Counted from the first letter of the stretch, positions 39,838 through 50,231 are shown. The stretch is 64,000 nucleotides of DNA from an uncultured Lachnospiraceae bacterium (GCA_948473115.1 CAOKWI010000012.1:1-64000), one strand, 5' to 3'. A program made the numbers and translations. The notes: generated from the sequence alone by a model not told the origin.

Positions 39838-40605
39838 ATGTTTAAGCTGTTGATTTGTTTTATTGCGGGGATAGGCGCGGGACTGGGGACGGGATTTGCA
39901 GGTATGAGTGCGGCGGCGGTGATCAGTCCCATGCTGATCACATTCCTGGGGCTTCCGGCCTATGAGGCCGTAGGGATAGCGCTGGCAAGCGATGTGCTGG
40001 CAAGTGCCATAAGCGCCTATACGTATGGGAAAAATAAGAATCTGGATATCCGGAACGGCCTGGTAATGATGGTCACGGTGCTGCTGTTCACCCTGGTGGG
40101 AAGCTGGGTGGCGAGCATGGTGCCCAATACCACAATGGGAAGCTTCTCTGTGTTCATGACACTGCTTCTGGGCATTAAATTCATTGTCAGGCCGGTTATG
40201 ACGACAAAGGAAGCCATGAATCAGGTGGACGGCAGGAAGCGGGTCATCCAGTCTGTTGTCTGTGGTATCCTTGTGGGATTTATCTGCGGTTTCATCGGTG
40301 CAGGCGGCGGAATGATGATGCTGCTGATCCTCACCAGCGTGCTGGGATATGAGTTAAAGACGGCTGTGGGAACCAGCGTATTTATCATGTCCTTCACAGC
40401 TTTTACAGGGGCGGCGAGTCATTTTGCCATCGGCGGCATGCCTGATCTGTGGTGCCTTTTGTTCTGCGTGGCGTCCACGCTGCTGTGGGCCAGGATTGCA
40501 GCCAGGTTTGCAAACAAAGCCAGCGCCGTCACTTTGAACCGTGCGACGGGTGTGGTTCTGGCGGTTCTGGGAGCGGCGATCCTGACGGTGAATTATATAA
40601 AATAA
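39838..40605 (+). CDS. TauE/SafE family sulfite exporter-like permease
   Basis: AGIGAGLGTGFAGMSAAAVISPML, GFICGFIGAGGGMMMLLILT. Confidence 0.92.
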   Translation: MFKLLICFIAGIGAGLGTGFAGMSAAAVISPMLITFLGLPAYEAVGIALASDVLASAISAYTYGKNKNLDIRNGLVMMVTVLLFTLVGSWVASMVPNTTMGSFSVFMTLLLGIKFIVRPVMTTKEAMNQVDGRKRVIQSVVCGILVGFICGFIGAGGGMMMLLILTSVLGYELKTAVGTSVFIMSFTAFTGAASHFAIGGMPDLWCLLFCVASTLLWARIAARFANKASAVTLNRATGVVLAVLGAAILTVNYIK

Positions 40606-40684
40606 AGTAGTGGATATTTTATGGTTCTGATAGTATAATTATGTTCACTGACTAATTTTTGCGCAAAGGAAAAATATGTAGGAA

Positions 40685-41839
40685 ATGAATAGGATAAGGC
40701 GATTGAAAGGCAGCCTGATGCTGCTGCTGGCAGCGTTCTTCTGGGGGACGACTTTCGCTGCCCAGTCTACCGCTGCGGACAGTATTCCCCTTTTTACCTT
40801 TAATGCGGCACGGTCCTTTGTGGGGGCGGCATTTTTGGGCATTTTGATCCTGATCCGGCAGGGAAGCCGGAAGGGAAAGGCCGGTTCGGATTCCGGCGTG
40901 GGACAGAAGAGGGGCGCGGTATCTGGCGGGAAGCGGCAGGAAAGCGAGGTCTGCGGAGGAAAACGGCAGGAAGGCGAGGTTTTTGGCGGGAAGCGGCAGG
41001 AAAGCGAGGTCTGCGGAGGAAAACGGCAGGAAGGCGAGGTTTTTGGCGGGAAGCGGCAGGAATGCGAGGTCTGCGGAGGAAAACGGCAGGAAGGCGAGGT
41101 CTTCGGCGGAAAGCGGCAAGGTGGCGCGGTATTTGGCGGGAGCATCTGTGGAGTGGTGCTGTTTGCGGCAATGAGTTTTCAACAGGGAGGCATCACCGCG
41201 TATCCGGAAGGAGCAGCTGCTTCTGGGCGTTCCGGGTTCCTCACCGCGACATATGTGGTAATGGTGGCCGTCTGTGCCCGCTTCCTGGGGAAAAAATTAC
41301 ATAAAAGCGTTTACGCCGCGGTGGCAGTGTGCATCGTTGGCATGTATCTGTTATGTATGGCAGGCGGGGTGGGCGAAATTTATTTCGGCGATGCGCTGGG
41401 ACTGATCTGTGCCGTGTTCTTTACCGTCCATATCCTGGTGGTGGATCATTTCTCTTACTGTGAGAGCATAAGGCTGTCCTGTATGCAGTTCCTTGTCTGC
41501 GGGATTCTTTCCACTGTGGCAATGCTCCTGTTTGAACAGCCTGATCTCCATATGCTGCCCGGTATGCTGCTGGCGGCAGCAGGTCCCATCCTCTATGCGG
41601 GTATTTTGTCCAGCGGGATCGCCTTTACGCTGCAGATGGAGGGGCAGAAGTATGCGGAGCCGTCGGTGGCGGCGGTAATCATGAGCCTGGAGTCGGTCTT
41701 TGCCGTCCTGGGCGGCTGGATCGTATTGGGTGAGAGGCTGTCGGCCAGGGAACTGGCAGGCTGCGCGCTGGTGTTTGCCGCGGTGATCCTGGCGCAGCTG
41801 CCCCACAAGGAGCAGGATCAAGGAAGCGCTGTAGTATAG
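40685..41839 (+). CDS. EamA/DMT family transporter with coding minisatellite
   Basis: EamA halves (AAFFWGTTFAAQS..., SLESVFAVLGGWIVLGERL) interrupted by a KRQE(S/G)EV(C/F)GG repeat. Confidence 0.88.
   Translation: MNRIRRLKGSLMLLLAAFFWGTTFAAQSTAADSIPLFTFNAARSFVGAAFLGILILIRQGSRKGKAGSDSGVGQKRGAVSGGKRQESEVCGGKRQEGEVFGGKRQESEVCGGKRQEGEVFGGKRQECEVCGGKRQEGEVFGGKRQGGAVFGGSICGVVLFAAMSFQQGGITAYPEGAAASGRSGFLTATYVVMVAVCARFLGKKLHKSVYAAVAVCIVGMYLLCMAGGVGEIYFGDALGLICAVFFTVHILVVDHFSYCESIRLSCMQFLVCGILSTVAMLLFEQPDLHMLPGMLLAAAGPILYAGILSSGIAFTLQMEGQKYAEPSVAAVIMSLESVFAVLGGWIVLGERLSARELAGCALVFAAVILAQLPHKEQDQGSAVV
40919..41140 (+). repeat. In-frame minisatellite (30-bp unit, 60-bp higher-order period)
   Basis: GGCGGGAAGCGGCAGGAAAGCGAGGTCTGCGGAGGAAAACGGCAGGAAGGCGAGGTTTTT repeated about 3.5 times. 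Confidence 0.95.
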
Positions 41840-41897
41840 CTGTAGTATAAGCAAAATCCATAAAACCATTCAGGCAATCAAGAAAGGACACAGAAAC

Positions 41898-43403
41898 ATG
41901 AAGAAAGCAAAAGTAATCATTGACAGGGAGTTTATCGTAAGCCCCATTGACCGCAGGATTTACGGGTCTTTTATCGAACATCTGGGCCGGGCTGTCTATG
42001 AGGGGATCTATCAGCCGGAAAGCCCTTTTGCGGATGAGCAGGGCTTCCGCAGGGACACCATGGAGCTGGTGAAGGAGTTACAGGTGCCCATTGTCCGTTA
42101 TCCCGGCGGCAATTTTGTCTCCGGCTTCTGCTGGGAGGACAGCGTGGGACCCAAGGATAAACGCCCTGCCAGGGTGGATCTGGCATGGCAGGTGGTGGAG
42201 AGCAACCAGTTCGGCCTCAATGAGTTCTGCGACTGGTCGAAGAAGGCAGGCAGCCAGGTAATGATGGCGGTGAACCTGGGGACGCGCGGGGTTGCGGAAG
42301 CGCTGGATCTGCTGGAGTACTGCAATTTTAAAGGCGGCACGAAATTCAGCGACCTGAGAAGGGAGCATGGTTATGACCAGCCCCACAATATCCTCACCTG
42401 GTGTCTGGGAAATGAGATGGACGGCCCCTGGCAGACGGGGCATAAGACGGCGGCGGAGTATGCCCGTGTGGCTGCAGAGACAGCGCGGGCGATGAAATCC
42501 ATGGATCCGGATCTTGAACTGGTGGCCTGCGGAAGCTCCAGTTCCCATATGCCTACCTTCGGCACGTGGGAGACCACTGTCCTGGAAGAGGGATATGACC
42601 TGATTGACTATATCTCCATGCACCAGTATTACGGCAATGCCGAGGATGATTCCGCCAGCTTCCTTGCAAACAGTGTAGACCTGGACGAGTTCATTACAAA
42701 TGTGATTGCCCAGTGCGATTATGTGAAGGGTAAGCTGCATCGTAAGAAGAATATCAATATTTCCCTGGATGAGTGGAATGTGTGGTATCACTCCCACGAG
42801 CAGGATAAAAAGCTGGAGAAGTGGGTACAGAAGCCCCATCAGCTGGAGGATGTTTACAACTTTGAGGATGCGCTGCTGGTGGGCAGCATGCTGATCACCA
42901 TCCTGCGCCATGCGGACAGGGTGAAGATGGCCTGTCTGGCACAGCTGGTCAATGTGATCGCGCCCATCATGACCTCGGACGGGGGAGCCTGGAGGCAGAC
43001 CATATTTTATCCCTATCTGCATGCTTCCACCCTGGGTAAGGGAACGGTGTTGAACACATTGGTGCAGTCTCCCTTGTACGAGACAAAGAAGTACGGCGCG
43101 GTTCCCAGCCTGGACTGTGTGGTGGTGGATAACGCGGAAGAGGAAGAACTGGTGGTATTCGCAGTGAATAAGGACTTGGAGGAGGATACGGAGATTTCCA
43201 TTGACCTGCGGCAGTATGCGGGGTACGGGGTGAAGGAGCATATTACCCTGCACCATGAGGATTTAAAGGCCGTGAACACGGAGGAAGATCCCGGAGAAGT
43301 CACACCCAGGGCGGACGGTGTGTCCAAAGTGGAGGATGGCTGTCTGACGGCGGTGCTGCGGAGCAAGAGTTGGAATGTGATCCGGCTTGGTAAGGTGAAA
43401 TAA
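41898..43403 (+). CDS. Alpha-L-arabinofuranosidase (GH51), second copy
   Basis: RYPGGNFVSGFCWEDSVGP, CLGNEMDGPWQTGHK, SLDEWNVWY. Confidence 0.95.
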   Translation: MKKAKVIIDREFIVSPIDRRIYGSFIEHLGRAVYEGIYQPESPFADEQGFRRDTMELVKELQVPIVRYPGGNFVSGFCWEDSVGPKDKRPARVDLAWQVVESNQFGLNEFCDWSKKAGSQVMMAVNLGTRGVAEALDLLEYCNFKGGTKFSDLRREHGYDQPHNILTWCLGNEMDGPWQTGHKTAAEYARVAAETARAMKSMDPDLELVACGSSSSHMPTFGTWETTVLEEGYDLIDYISMHQYYGNAEDDSASFLANSVDLDEFITNVIAQCDYVKGKLHRKKNINISLDEWNVWYHSHEQDKKLEKWVQKPHQLEDVYNFEDALLVGSMLITILRHADRVKMACLAQLVNVIAPIMTSDGGAWRQTIFYPYLHASTLGKGTVLNTLVQSPLYETKKYGAVPSLDCVVVDNAEEEELVVFAVNKDLEEDTEISIDLRQYAGYGVKEHITLHHEDLKAVNTEEDPGEVTPRADGVSKVEDGCLTAVLRSKSWNVIRLGKVK

Positions 43404-43451
43404 AATATCCTGCCGCAGGCGCACGCCTGGAGGTGTGAGAGGAGAAGGGAA

Positions 43452-44240
43452 ATGTTTTTGCCGGAGGGAATCAAAAGGCTGGTTATGGATGAAAGCTGTC
43501 AGGCGGATGACATCGGAATGTCAGAGGCCTCCGTCCTGCTTTTTGGGGATAAGGTGCTGAAGGTGCAGGAGCAGAATGAGGAAGCTGAAAATGAATATGG
43601 CATGATGCGGTATCTCCAGGGTAAGCTTCCTGTTCCCACGATCCTTGCCCATGAAACTGTCGGAGGAAAGTCCTATCTGCTGATGCGCAGATGCCCGGGG
43701 CAGATGGCCTGTGCCCATGAGTATATGACGGATCCTGTAACCCAGTGCAGAATGCTTGCGGACGGACTGAAAAGACTGTGGAGCACGGATATTTCGGATT
43801 GTCCTTTCGACCAGAGGCTGATCCATAAGCTGGAGCAGGCCAGATACAATGTAGAGCATGGCCTGGTGGATCTGGACAATGTGGAGCCGGACACCTTCGG
43901 GGAAAAGGGATTCCGGGATCCGGAGGCTCTGCTGCAATGGCTCTATGACAACAGACCCCAGGAGGAGCCCGTGCTGTCCCACGGGGATTTCTGTCTGCCC
44001 AATATCTTCGGCGCGGGCGAGACGGTGACCGGCTACATTGATCTGGGCAAGACGGGCATCGCAGACAAATGGTGTGATATTGCCCTCTGCTACCGCAGCC
44101 TGTCCCATAATTACAGCGGGAGGTATCATGGTACGGATGCTTACGCGGACTTGGACGATATGCGCCTGTTCCGGGAACTGAGCATAGAGCCTGACTGGGA
44201 GAAGATACGTTATTACATTCTGCTGGATGAGTTGTTTTGA
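43452..44240 (+). CDS. APH(3')-like aminoglycoside phosphotransferase family protein
   Basis: LSHGDFCLPNIF catalytic loop, YIDLGKTGIADKWCDIALC. Confidence 0.88.
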   Translation: MFLPEGIKRLVMDESCQADDIGMSEASVLLFGDKVLKVQEQNEEAENEYGMMRYLQGKLPVPTILAHETVGGKSYLLMRRCPGQMACAHEYMTDPVTQCRMLADGLKRLWSTDISDCPFDQRLIHKLEQARYNVEHGLVDLDNVEPDTFGEKGFRDPEALLQWLYDNRPQEEPVLSHGDFCLPNIFGAGETVTGYIDLGKTGIADKWCDIALCYRSLSHNYSGRYHGTDAYADLDDMRLFRELSIEPDWEKIRYYILLDELF

Positions 44241-44269
44241 GGAAGCGCTGATTCAGTCATCGCTTCCTC
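44239..44269. terminator. Hairpin between convergent genes
   Basis: GAGGAAGCG-loop-CGCTTCCTC; related to the 24911 hairpin. Confidence 0.5.
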
Positions 44270-44286
44270 GGTGTCTCGCAGGGATT

Positions 44287-45168
44287 TCATACGAAGTTGT
44301 CCCACAGGCTCAGCTGGGTCGCTGTCTCTTTCTGTTCAAACCGGTGCAGATATTCAAATATCTGATTGTTGTTATGGACAATTCCGTTTTCACTGCATCT
44401 TAGATGGAACAGCCGCATCAGCCTGTCATTGTCGGGGCTGCTGAGTTCATACTGGTTGCCGTATTTCCGGATGTATTTTTCTTTCAGATGGGGAAACAGT
44501 TTGTCCAGCTGGCTGTAAAAATATTCCCGGTTTCCGTCCCGGAGGGTCAGTCCCATGCCGAAGCAGATGATGCCGTGAACCTTTGCCTCGATGCACAGAT
44601 CCAGGATACCGGATATATTTTCTTCAGTGTCATTGATAAAGGGCAGAATGGGGGAGAGCCATACCACGGTGGGTATTCCGGCATCCCGCAGCTTTTTCAG
44701 GACCTCGAAACGTTCTTTTGTGGTGCACACGTTGGGTTCCAGCATTTTACACAGAGTTTCATCGTAGGTGGTCAGGGTCATCTGCACCACACATTTTGTG
44801 CGGCGGTTGATTTTCTGCAGCAGATCCAGATCCCTCAATATTCTGTCGGACTTTGTGATCACGGTAAAGCCGAAGCCATACTCGTAGACCAGGGCCAGCG
44901 CTTTCCTGACATAGCCCAGTTCCATTTCCAGGGGAATATAGGGGTCGGTCATGGAGCCGGTGCCGATCATACATTTCTGTCTCTTTCGCCTGAGGGCGTC
45001 CTCCAGCAGTTCGATGGCGTTTTCCTTTATCTCTATATCTTCAAAGGCGTGATCCATGTGGTAGCATTTGCTCCTGGAATCACAGTAGATGCATCCGTGG
45101 GAACAGCCGCGGTACAGATTCATTCCGTTTTTGGGGGATAAAATCCCCTTTGCTTTTACATAGTGCAT
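44287..45168 (-). CDS. SPL-family radical SAM protein
   Basis: MNLYRGCSHGCIYCDSRS (CxxxCxxC), MIGTGSMTDPYIPLE, VITKSDRILRDLDLL. Confidence 0.88.
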   Translation of the reverse strand: MHYVKAKGILSPKNGMNLYRGCSHGCIYCDSRSKCYHMDHAFEDIEIKENAIELLEDALRRKRQKCMIGTGSMTDPYIPLEMELGYVRKALALVYEYGFGFTVITKSDRILRDLDLLQKINRRTKCVVQMTLTTYDETLCKMLEPNVCTTKERFEVLKKLRDAGIPTVVWLSPILPFINDTEENISGILDLCIEAKVHGIICFGMGLTLRDGNREYFYSQLDKLFPHLKEKYIRKYGNQYELSSPDNDRLMRLFHLRCSENGIVHNNNQIFEYLHRFEQKETATQLSLWDNFV

Positions 45169-45208
45169 GTTTACTCCTGAAAGCGAGCCTCCTGTGGAGG
45201 TGCGATAT

Positions 45209-45826
45209 TTACAACAGCAACATTGCCCTGGAGATATCATCCGTGATCATCTCCACCTTACTTTTTTCTATCAAAAGATTGCCGCCGGTTATGATGTATG
45301 AGGGAAAGACTCTTATGCCGTCATAGAAATATTCGTTTCCCCTTATGCGATAGGTTGGCTGGCTCGGTATTAAATTTTTCTTTGTCTTCTTTCTTGCAAT
45401 CATGTTGAATGCTTTTTTTGCAATATCCCCCATCAGCATGATTACTTTGACATTTTGGAATAATGCAAGTTCCCTTTCTAAAATAGGAAGCTGGTTTTTT
45501 ATGACCTCTGTGGGTATGGTATACTCCTTCTTGGGTGTTTTCACTGCGGTTGTGATGTAGATTCCCCTGTCCACGATATCGTCTATTCCAGTTACCTTTA
45601 TCCCCGATTCATTCAGTATCGGAAGGGTGGTGGAAAGGAAGGCGGCGTCGGGATGTCTGCTGTAAAAATAGTCGTTCGGGTTTGAGGGAACCGTCTCGCT
45701 GATCATTACCATCCGGATGTCATTTGTCTCAATGACGGCATCCGGTACCTGGATGGACGCCTTCTGTTCAATGGATGGGTCTGATTGGATCAGGTCTGTT
45801 AAATATTCCTTTACATTGAGTATCAT
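45209..45826 (-). CDS. Uracil-DNA glycosylase-superfamily-like protein
   Basis: ISETVPSNPNDYFYSRHPD, ITTAVKTPKKEY, VKVIMLMGDIAKKAFN, RVFPSYI. Confidence 0.65.
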   Translation of the reverse strand: MILNVKEYLTDLIQSDPSIEQKASIQVPDAVIETNDIRMVMISETVPSNPNDYFYSRHPDAAFLSTTLPILNESGIKVTGIDDIVDRGIYITTAVKTPKKEYTIPTEVIKNQLPILERELALFQNVKVIMLMGDIAKKAFNMIARKKTKKNLIPSQPTYRIRGNEYFYDGIRVFPSYIITGGNLLIEKSKVEMITDDISRAMLLL

Positions 45827-46350
45827 GCAATGGGATCTCCTCCCTGCTGTCTGATTCCCTATTATAGCAGATAAATTGCATCCTGTGTCATATTTCTGAT
45901 ATTATTTGTGAAGGAACCTTTGTAAGGGGTTACTGCCCACTCCGCAAAACAGCGGTTCCACGCACGGCTATGAAAAGCAGCTATAAGGGATCTGCTATGG
46001 ATTGCAGATTTGAGAAAGCGGCTATGGACGGTCATATTTGTACCAGGCCTGATTTGTGTCGGATACGATGCAGGCGCTGAGGTATATAATTGTTTTCTGG
46101 ATTTTGCGGTTAGGGAATAGTAGAACCTTTGAATGTGTGCTAAAATATAAATAGTGATTTAATGTGTGGTCTTGCTTGTGTCTTGGAAAGGAATGGCAAA
46201 AATTGTGGGAAAGGGAATACATCCTGAATTTCTGTATACATAAACCAAATGCTTGCCACCCTAAATGTATAACGAGTGGACGCATCTATATTGTTGGGCG
46301 GAAAGCGGCAAATAAATGCGTTCACGAGTATAAAAGGAGACGAGTAACAG

Positions 46351-48300
46351 ATGGAAAAATGGTATGTGGCGGCTAAAAAGGCCGATTTTAACAAGTGGGC
46401 GGCGGAGTTCGGGATCAGCCCTGTGGCGGCGAGGATCCTGCGCAACCGTGATCTGACGGAGAGCAGTGAAATCAGGAAATTCCTTTACGGTACATTGGAG
46501 GACTGTTATTCCCCATGGCTGCTGAAGGATATGGACAGGGCGGTGGAAGTGCTGCTGGAAGCGATAGCGGAGCAGACGGCGATCCGTGTCATCGGAGATT
46601 ATGATGTGGATGGTATCTGTTCTTCCTACATATTGACGAAGGGTCTGCAGGTTCTGGGGGCAAAGGTGGACACTGCCATTCCCCACCGCATTCATGACGG
46701 TTATGGATTGAACGATCACCTCATTGAAGAGGCGAAAAAGGATTCCATCGGCATGATCCTGACCTGTGACAACGGCATTGCGGCGGCATCCCAGATCGAG
46801 TTAGCCAACTCTTACGGAATCCGGGTCATTGTCACTGACCATCATGAAGTCCCCTTTGTGAAAACGGTTGACGCGGAGGGCAGGGAGAGCCGCAGGGAGC
46901 AGCTGCCTCCGGCCCTCGCCGTCATCGACCCCAAACGGGAGGAATGTACCTATCCCTTTCCTAATATCTGCGGCGGCGTGGTGGCCTATAAGCTGGTACA
47001 GGCGCTGGCAGGGAAAATCTTGGAGCCGGACAGTGACAGGGCTGCGGTGGAGAAAACCCTGGTTCACCTGATTCAGGGCAGGGGCGGAGCAGCAGGGGAA
47101 GTCCCGGCTCAGGGGCAGGGACAAAGACGATTGATGGCAGAGGAGACAGGAAGCCAGTATCAGGGCAACCCTGGAGGGAGGGATGAAAAGCTGTCCCACA
47201 GTCTCGCCGAAGTACTGGACGAACTGCTGGAATTTGCGGCCTTTGCCACGGTATGCGATGTGATGGAATTAAAGGACGAGAACCGCATCCTGGTGAAGGA
47301 AGGGCTGAAACGGCTGCAAAACACCCGTAATCAGGGCATCCGGGCGCTGATGGAGGTAAACGCCATTGAGCCGGCGAAACTGTCAGCCTATCACCTGGGC
47401 TTTGTGCTGGGTCCCTGCCTCAATGCCACAGGCCGCCTTGACACCGCGAAGCGCGCGCTGGAGCTGCTCCAGAGCAGTACGAAGGTGGAAGCCATGAGTG
47501 CGGCACGGGAATTGAAGGAACTGAATGACAGCCGTAAGAACCTGACCTTACAGGGAGTGGAGCAGGCGGAAAGCTATATTCGGGAGCACCATCTGGAGCA
47601 GGACAAGGTCATGGTGATCTTTCTGCCGGATGTCCATGAAAGCCTTGCGGGTATCATTGCGGGGCGTGTCAGGGAGAAATATAACCATCCCGTCTTTATC
47701 CTGACCAGGGGAGAGGAAGGGGTAAAGGGCTCCGGCCGGTCCATTGAGGGCTATCATATGTATGAGGCCATGACGGCGGCAAAGCAGTACTTTACCAAAT
47801 ATGGGGGGCATAAGCTGGCGGCGGGGCTTTCCATGGAGGAAAAGGACATAGAACCCCTCAGAAAGGTATTGAATGAACAGGCGGCGCTGACAGAGGATGA
47901 CTTTATTCCCAGGGTGCATATCGACGTGCCGATGCCCCTGGTTTATGCCGACGGGAAGCTGGCGGAGGAACTGGAACTGCTGGAACCCTTCGGGGTGGGG
48001 AACCCGAAGCCCCTCTTTGCCCAGAAAGGACTGGTATTCCAGTCCGGCTTTAAGATGGGGGCCAATAAGAACTGCGCCCGTTTCCGGGTAAGCACGCCGG
48101 AGGGAGAGGGCAGGCAGCTTGTATTTTTCGGGGATCTGGAGCAATTCGGGCTGTTCCTGAATGAAAAGTACGGATCCGGCAGCGAGGAGGCGCTCTACGC
48201 GGGCAGGGGAAGTTTTCCGGTTTCGGTGGTGTATCAGCTGGGGCTCAACACCTATAAGGGAAAGACGGACTTACAGTACGTGATGCAGCATTATTGCTGA
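46351..48300 (+). CDS. recJ: Single-stranded-DNA-specific exonuclease RecJ
   Basis: VIGDYDVDGICSSYIL, VTDHHE, GPCLNATGRLDTAKRALELL, C-terminal DHHA1 GGHKLAAGLS. Confidence 0.93.
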   Translation: MEKWYVAAKKADFNKWAAEFGISPVAARILRNRDLTESSEIRKFLYGTLEDCYSPWLLKDMDRAVEVLLEAIAEQTAIRVIGDYDVDGICSSYILTKGLQVLGAKVDTAIPHRIHDGYGLNDHLIEEAKKDSIGMILTCDNGIAAASQIELANSYGIRVIVTDHHEVPFVKTVDAEGRESRREQLPPALAVIDPKREECTYPFPNICGGVVAYKLVQALAGKILEPDSDRAAVEKTLVHLIQGRGGAAGEVPAQGQGQRRLMAEETGSQYQGNPGGRDEKLSHSLAEVLDELLEFAAFATVCDVMELKDENRILVKEGLKRLQNTRNQGIRALMEVNAIEPAKLSAYHLGFVLGPCLNATGRLDTAKRALELLQSSTKVEAMSAARELKELNDSRKNLTLQGVEQAESYIREHHLEQDKVMVIFLPDVHESLAGIIAGRVREKYNHPVFILTRGEEGVKGSGRSIEGYHMYEAMTAAKQYFTKYGGHKLAAGLSMEEKDIEPLRKVLNEQAALTEDDFIPRVHIDVPMPLVYADGKLAEELELLEPFGVGNPKPLFAQKGLVFQSGFKMGANKNCARFRVSTPEGEGRQLVFFGDLEQFGLFLNEKYGSGSEEALYAGRGSFPVSVVYQLGLNTYKGKTDLQYVMQHYC

Positions 48301-50231
48301 AGATATTCCGCGTAAGTTCCCTTTGTGCTCCGCTTCACTTCATAGAGAGCCTCATCCGCACGGCTCAAAAGTGCCCCGATATCGGTTCCGGTGCCGTCTT
48401 CCGCAAGGGCGAAGCCGCAGGAGGCGCTTATGGTCCTGGAATGCTCCTCGGAAAGGGCGACGCTGCTCCCGCGGAGCGTCTCATAGAAAAAGTCCAGATG
48501 CCGGACGACATGGGCTTTGTCCTCACAGTCGAAGATCAGCATACAAAATTCGTCCCCGGAGCGCCTTGCGCACAGGAAATGCTCAGCAGGCATGGAATGC
48601 ATGATGTTGGCAAAACTCTGCAGATAGAGGTCTCCCGCGTCGTGGCCGTAAGTGTCATTGACGGACTTGAAATGATCCAGATCCAGCATCGCCATGGCGG
48701 CGGTTTTTCCGGAAGCCATTTCCGCTAATGTTTCCGCGGACAATTGCTTGAAATGATCAAATTTATACAGGCCGGTGAGAGGGTCGTGTGTGTTTTCATA
48801 CTGCATCTGTCTTTTCTGCAGGATATCCTTTGTGACATCGGTTATGATGCCCTGGAAACCGTCAGGTGATTCCGATATGTAAATATGGAGATACCTGTCG
48901 TTTCCTACCTGATAGACCTGATCTTCCCCTTTTATGGGCTTTTCAGTGACGGCACGGATATATTGATCAAACAGGGCGGAATCATGGTACAGTTCGGCGG
49001 CTTTCCTGTCGGACAGACCCAGCAGCCCGCTCAGCCCGGAAGTGACGAACACATGATTGAGCCCTTTCTCATATTCAAATGCGGCCAGGGGAATGCCGCT
49101 GAGTTCTATAATGGAAGAGATACGGTCGGACAGACTGACGATGCTCTTTACCATGGCGTTGATGCCCCTGCTCAGTTCCTTGAATTCCCGGTTTCCCTCC
49201 ACCGTCACCTTGGTGTCCAGATTGCCATTGGTTATGGAGTCCAGGTTTTCTATAATGTCATGAATGCCCCCGATGACCTTCCGCTTGACGAGGTAGTTCA
49301 GCAGCAGAATGACAACGGCTTCGATGGACAGCAGGTAAATTAAGGCGATAAGGACATTCCCCCAAAGCTTCTGGTAGAGAATATTCCGGGGGAGGGCGGC
49401 GCACAGCAGGACGTCTTCATACTGCCTGCTGACCACATACATGGTCTGGCCGTCATGCCCTTTTTCGTAGGCGCCTTCCGTACAGCCCAGAAGCAGTCCC
49501 AGCCGGTAGCAGTCGGAGGAAAAATCCTGGTTCAGTCCGTTGGAATGTCCCAGGACGTTTCCGGTGGAGGTATCCACCACGAAAAGTTCTTCGCCGATGT
49601 CTGTGGGGAATTTGGAGAAAATATAGTCGTAGGTATTTCTGGACTGGGCCTCCAACTGCCTTGTGGGGGTAAAACCTACCTGAACCACCCCGTCCTGTTC
49701 TTTTCTGGCTACGCCTACATACTGCATGATCTTGCTTTCCGCCGCGTTGGGCTGTGCCTCCTGGATCAGGTAGGCGTCCTCGTCCCCGCGCCCGATCAGG
49801 TTCAGGAAAGGACTGGTCTGGGCATGGTCCGCCATATCGATCCCCACATATTTAGACACGGAGGCGGATACGATGATCCCGTTCTCGTCAATGATATGAA
49901 GCTCGTCAACATTCAGCAGGTCGGCCAGATACTGCATTTCCTCCACGTCCATGGAGACATCCTCCTGCCTGTCCAGCACATATGCGGCAGCCTTTGCCCT
50001 TGTCAGGTAATCCTCGTCCAGGCTTTCATTCAATAACCGCAGTTCCTCCTGATTGTTCTCCAGGGTGTGGATCATCTGTTCCGTTTTTTCGTAAAAGGCT
50101 TCAAACTGTCTGGCTTCCAGCCAGTGCAGGTTAAACAGGAAATTGAAAAAGAGAATCACTAAAATGGCGGATGTTATGATAAAGACCGTGTACCGGATAA
50201 ATGTTTTCTGCATGAATGTATCCCCTTGCAA
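48291..50231 (-). CDS. Membrane diguanylate cyclase (Cache-HAMP-PAS-GGDEF)
   Basis: DPLTGLYKFDHFKQL, LDLDHFKSVNDTYGHDAGD, ARRSGDEFCML. Confidence 0.9.
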   Translation of the reverse strand: MQGDTFMQKTFIRYTVFIITSAILVILFFNFLFNLHWLEARQFEAFYEKTEQMIHTLENNQEELRLLNESLDEDYLTRAKAAAYVLDRQEDVSMDVEEMQYLADLLNVDELHIIDENGIIVSASVSKYVGIDMADHAQTSPFLNLIGRGDEDAYLIQEAQPNAAESKIMQYVGVARKEQDGVVQVGFTPTRQLEAQSRNTYDYIFSKFPTDIGEELFVVDTSTGNVLGHSNGLNQDFSSDCYRLGLLLGCTEGAYEKGHDGQTMYVVSRQYEDVLLCAALPRNILYQKLWGNVLIALIYLLSIEAVVILLLNYLVKRKVIGGIHDIIENLDSITNGNLDTKVTVEGNREFKELSRGINAMVKSIVSLSDRISSIIELSGIPLAAFEYEKGLNHVFVTSGLSGLLGLSDRKAAELYHDSALFDQYIRAVTEKPIKGEDQVYQVGNDRYLHIYISESPDGFQGIITDVTKDILQKRQMQYENTHDPLTGLYKFDHFKQLSAETLAEMASGKTAAMAMLDLDHFKSVNDTYGHDAGDLYLQSFANIMHSMPAEHFLCARRSGDEFCMLIFDCEDKAHVVRHLDFFYETLRGSSVALSEEHSRTISASCGFALAEDGTGTDIGALLSRADEALYEVKRSTKGTYAEYLQQ

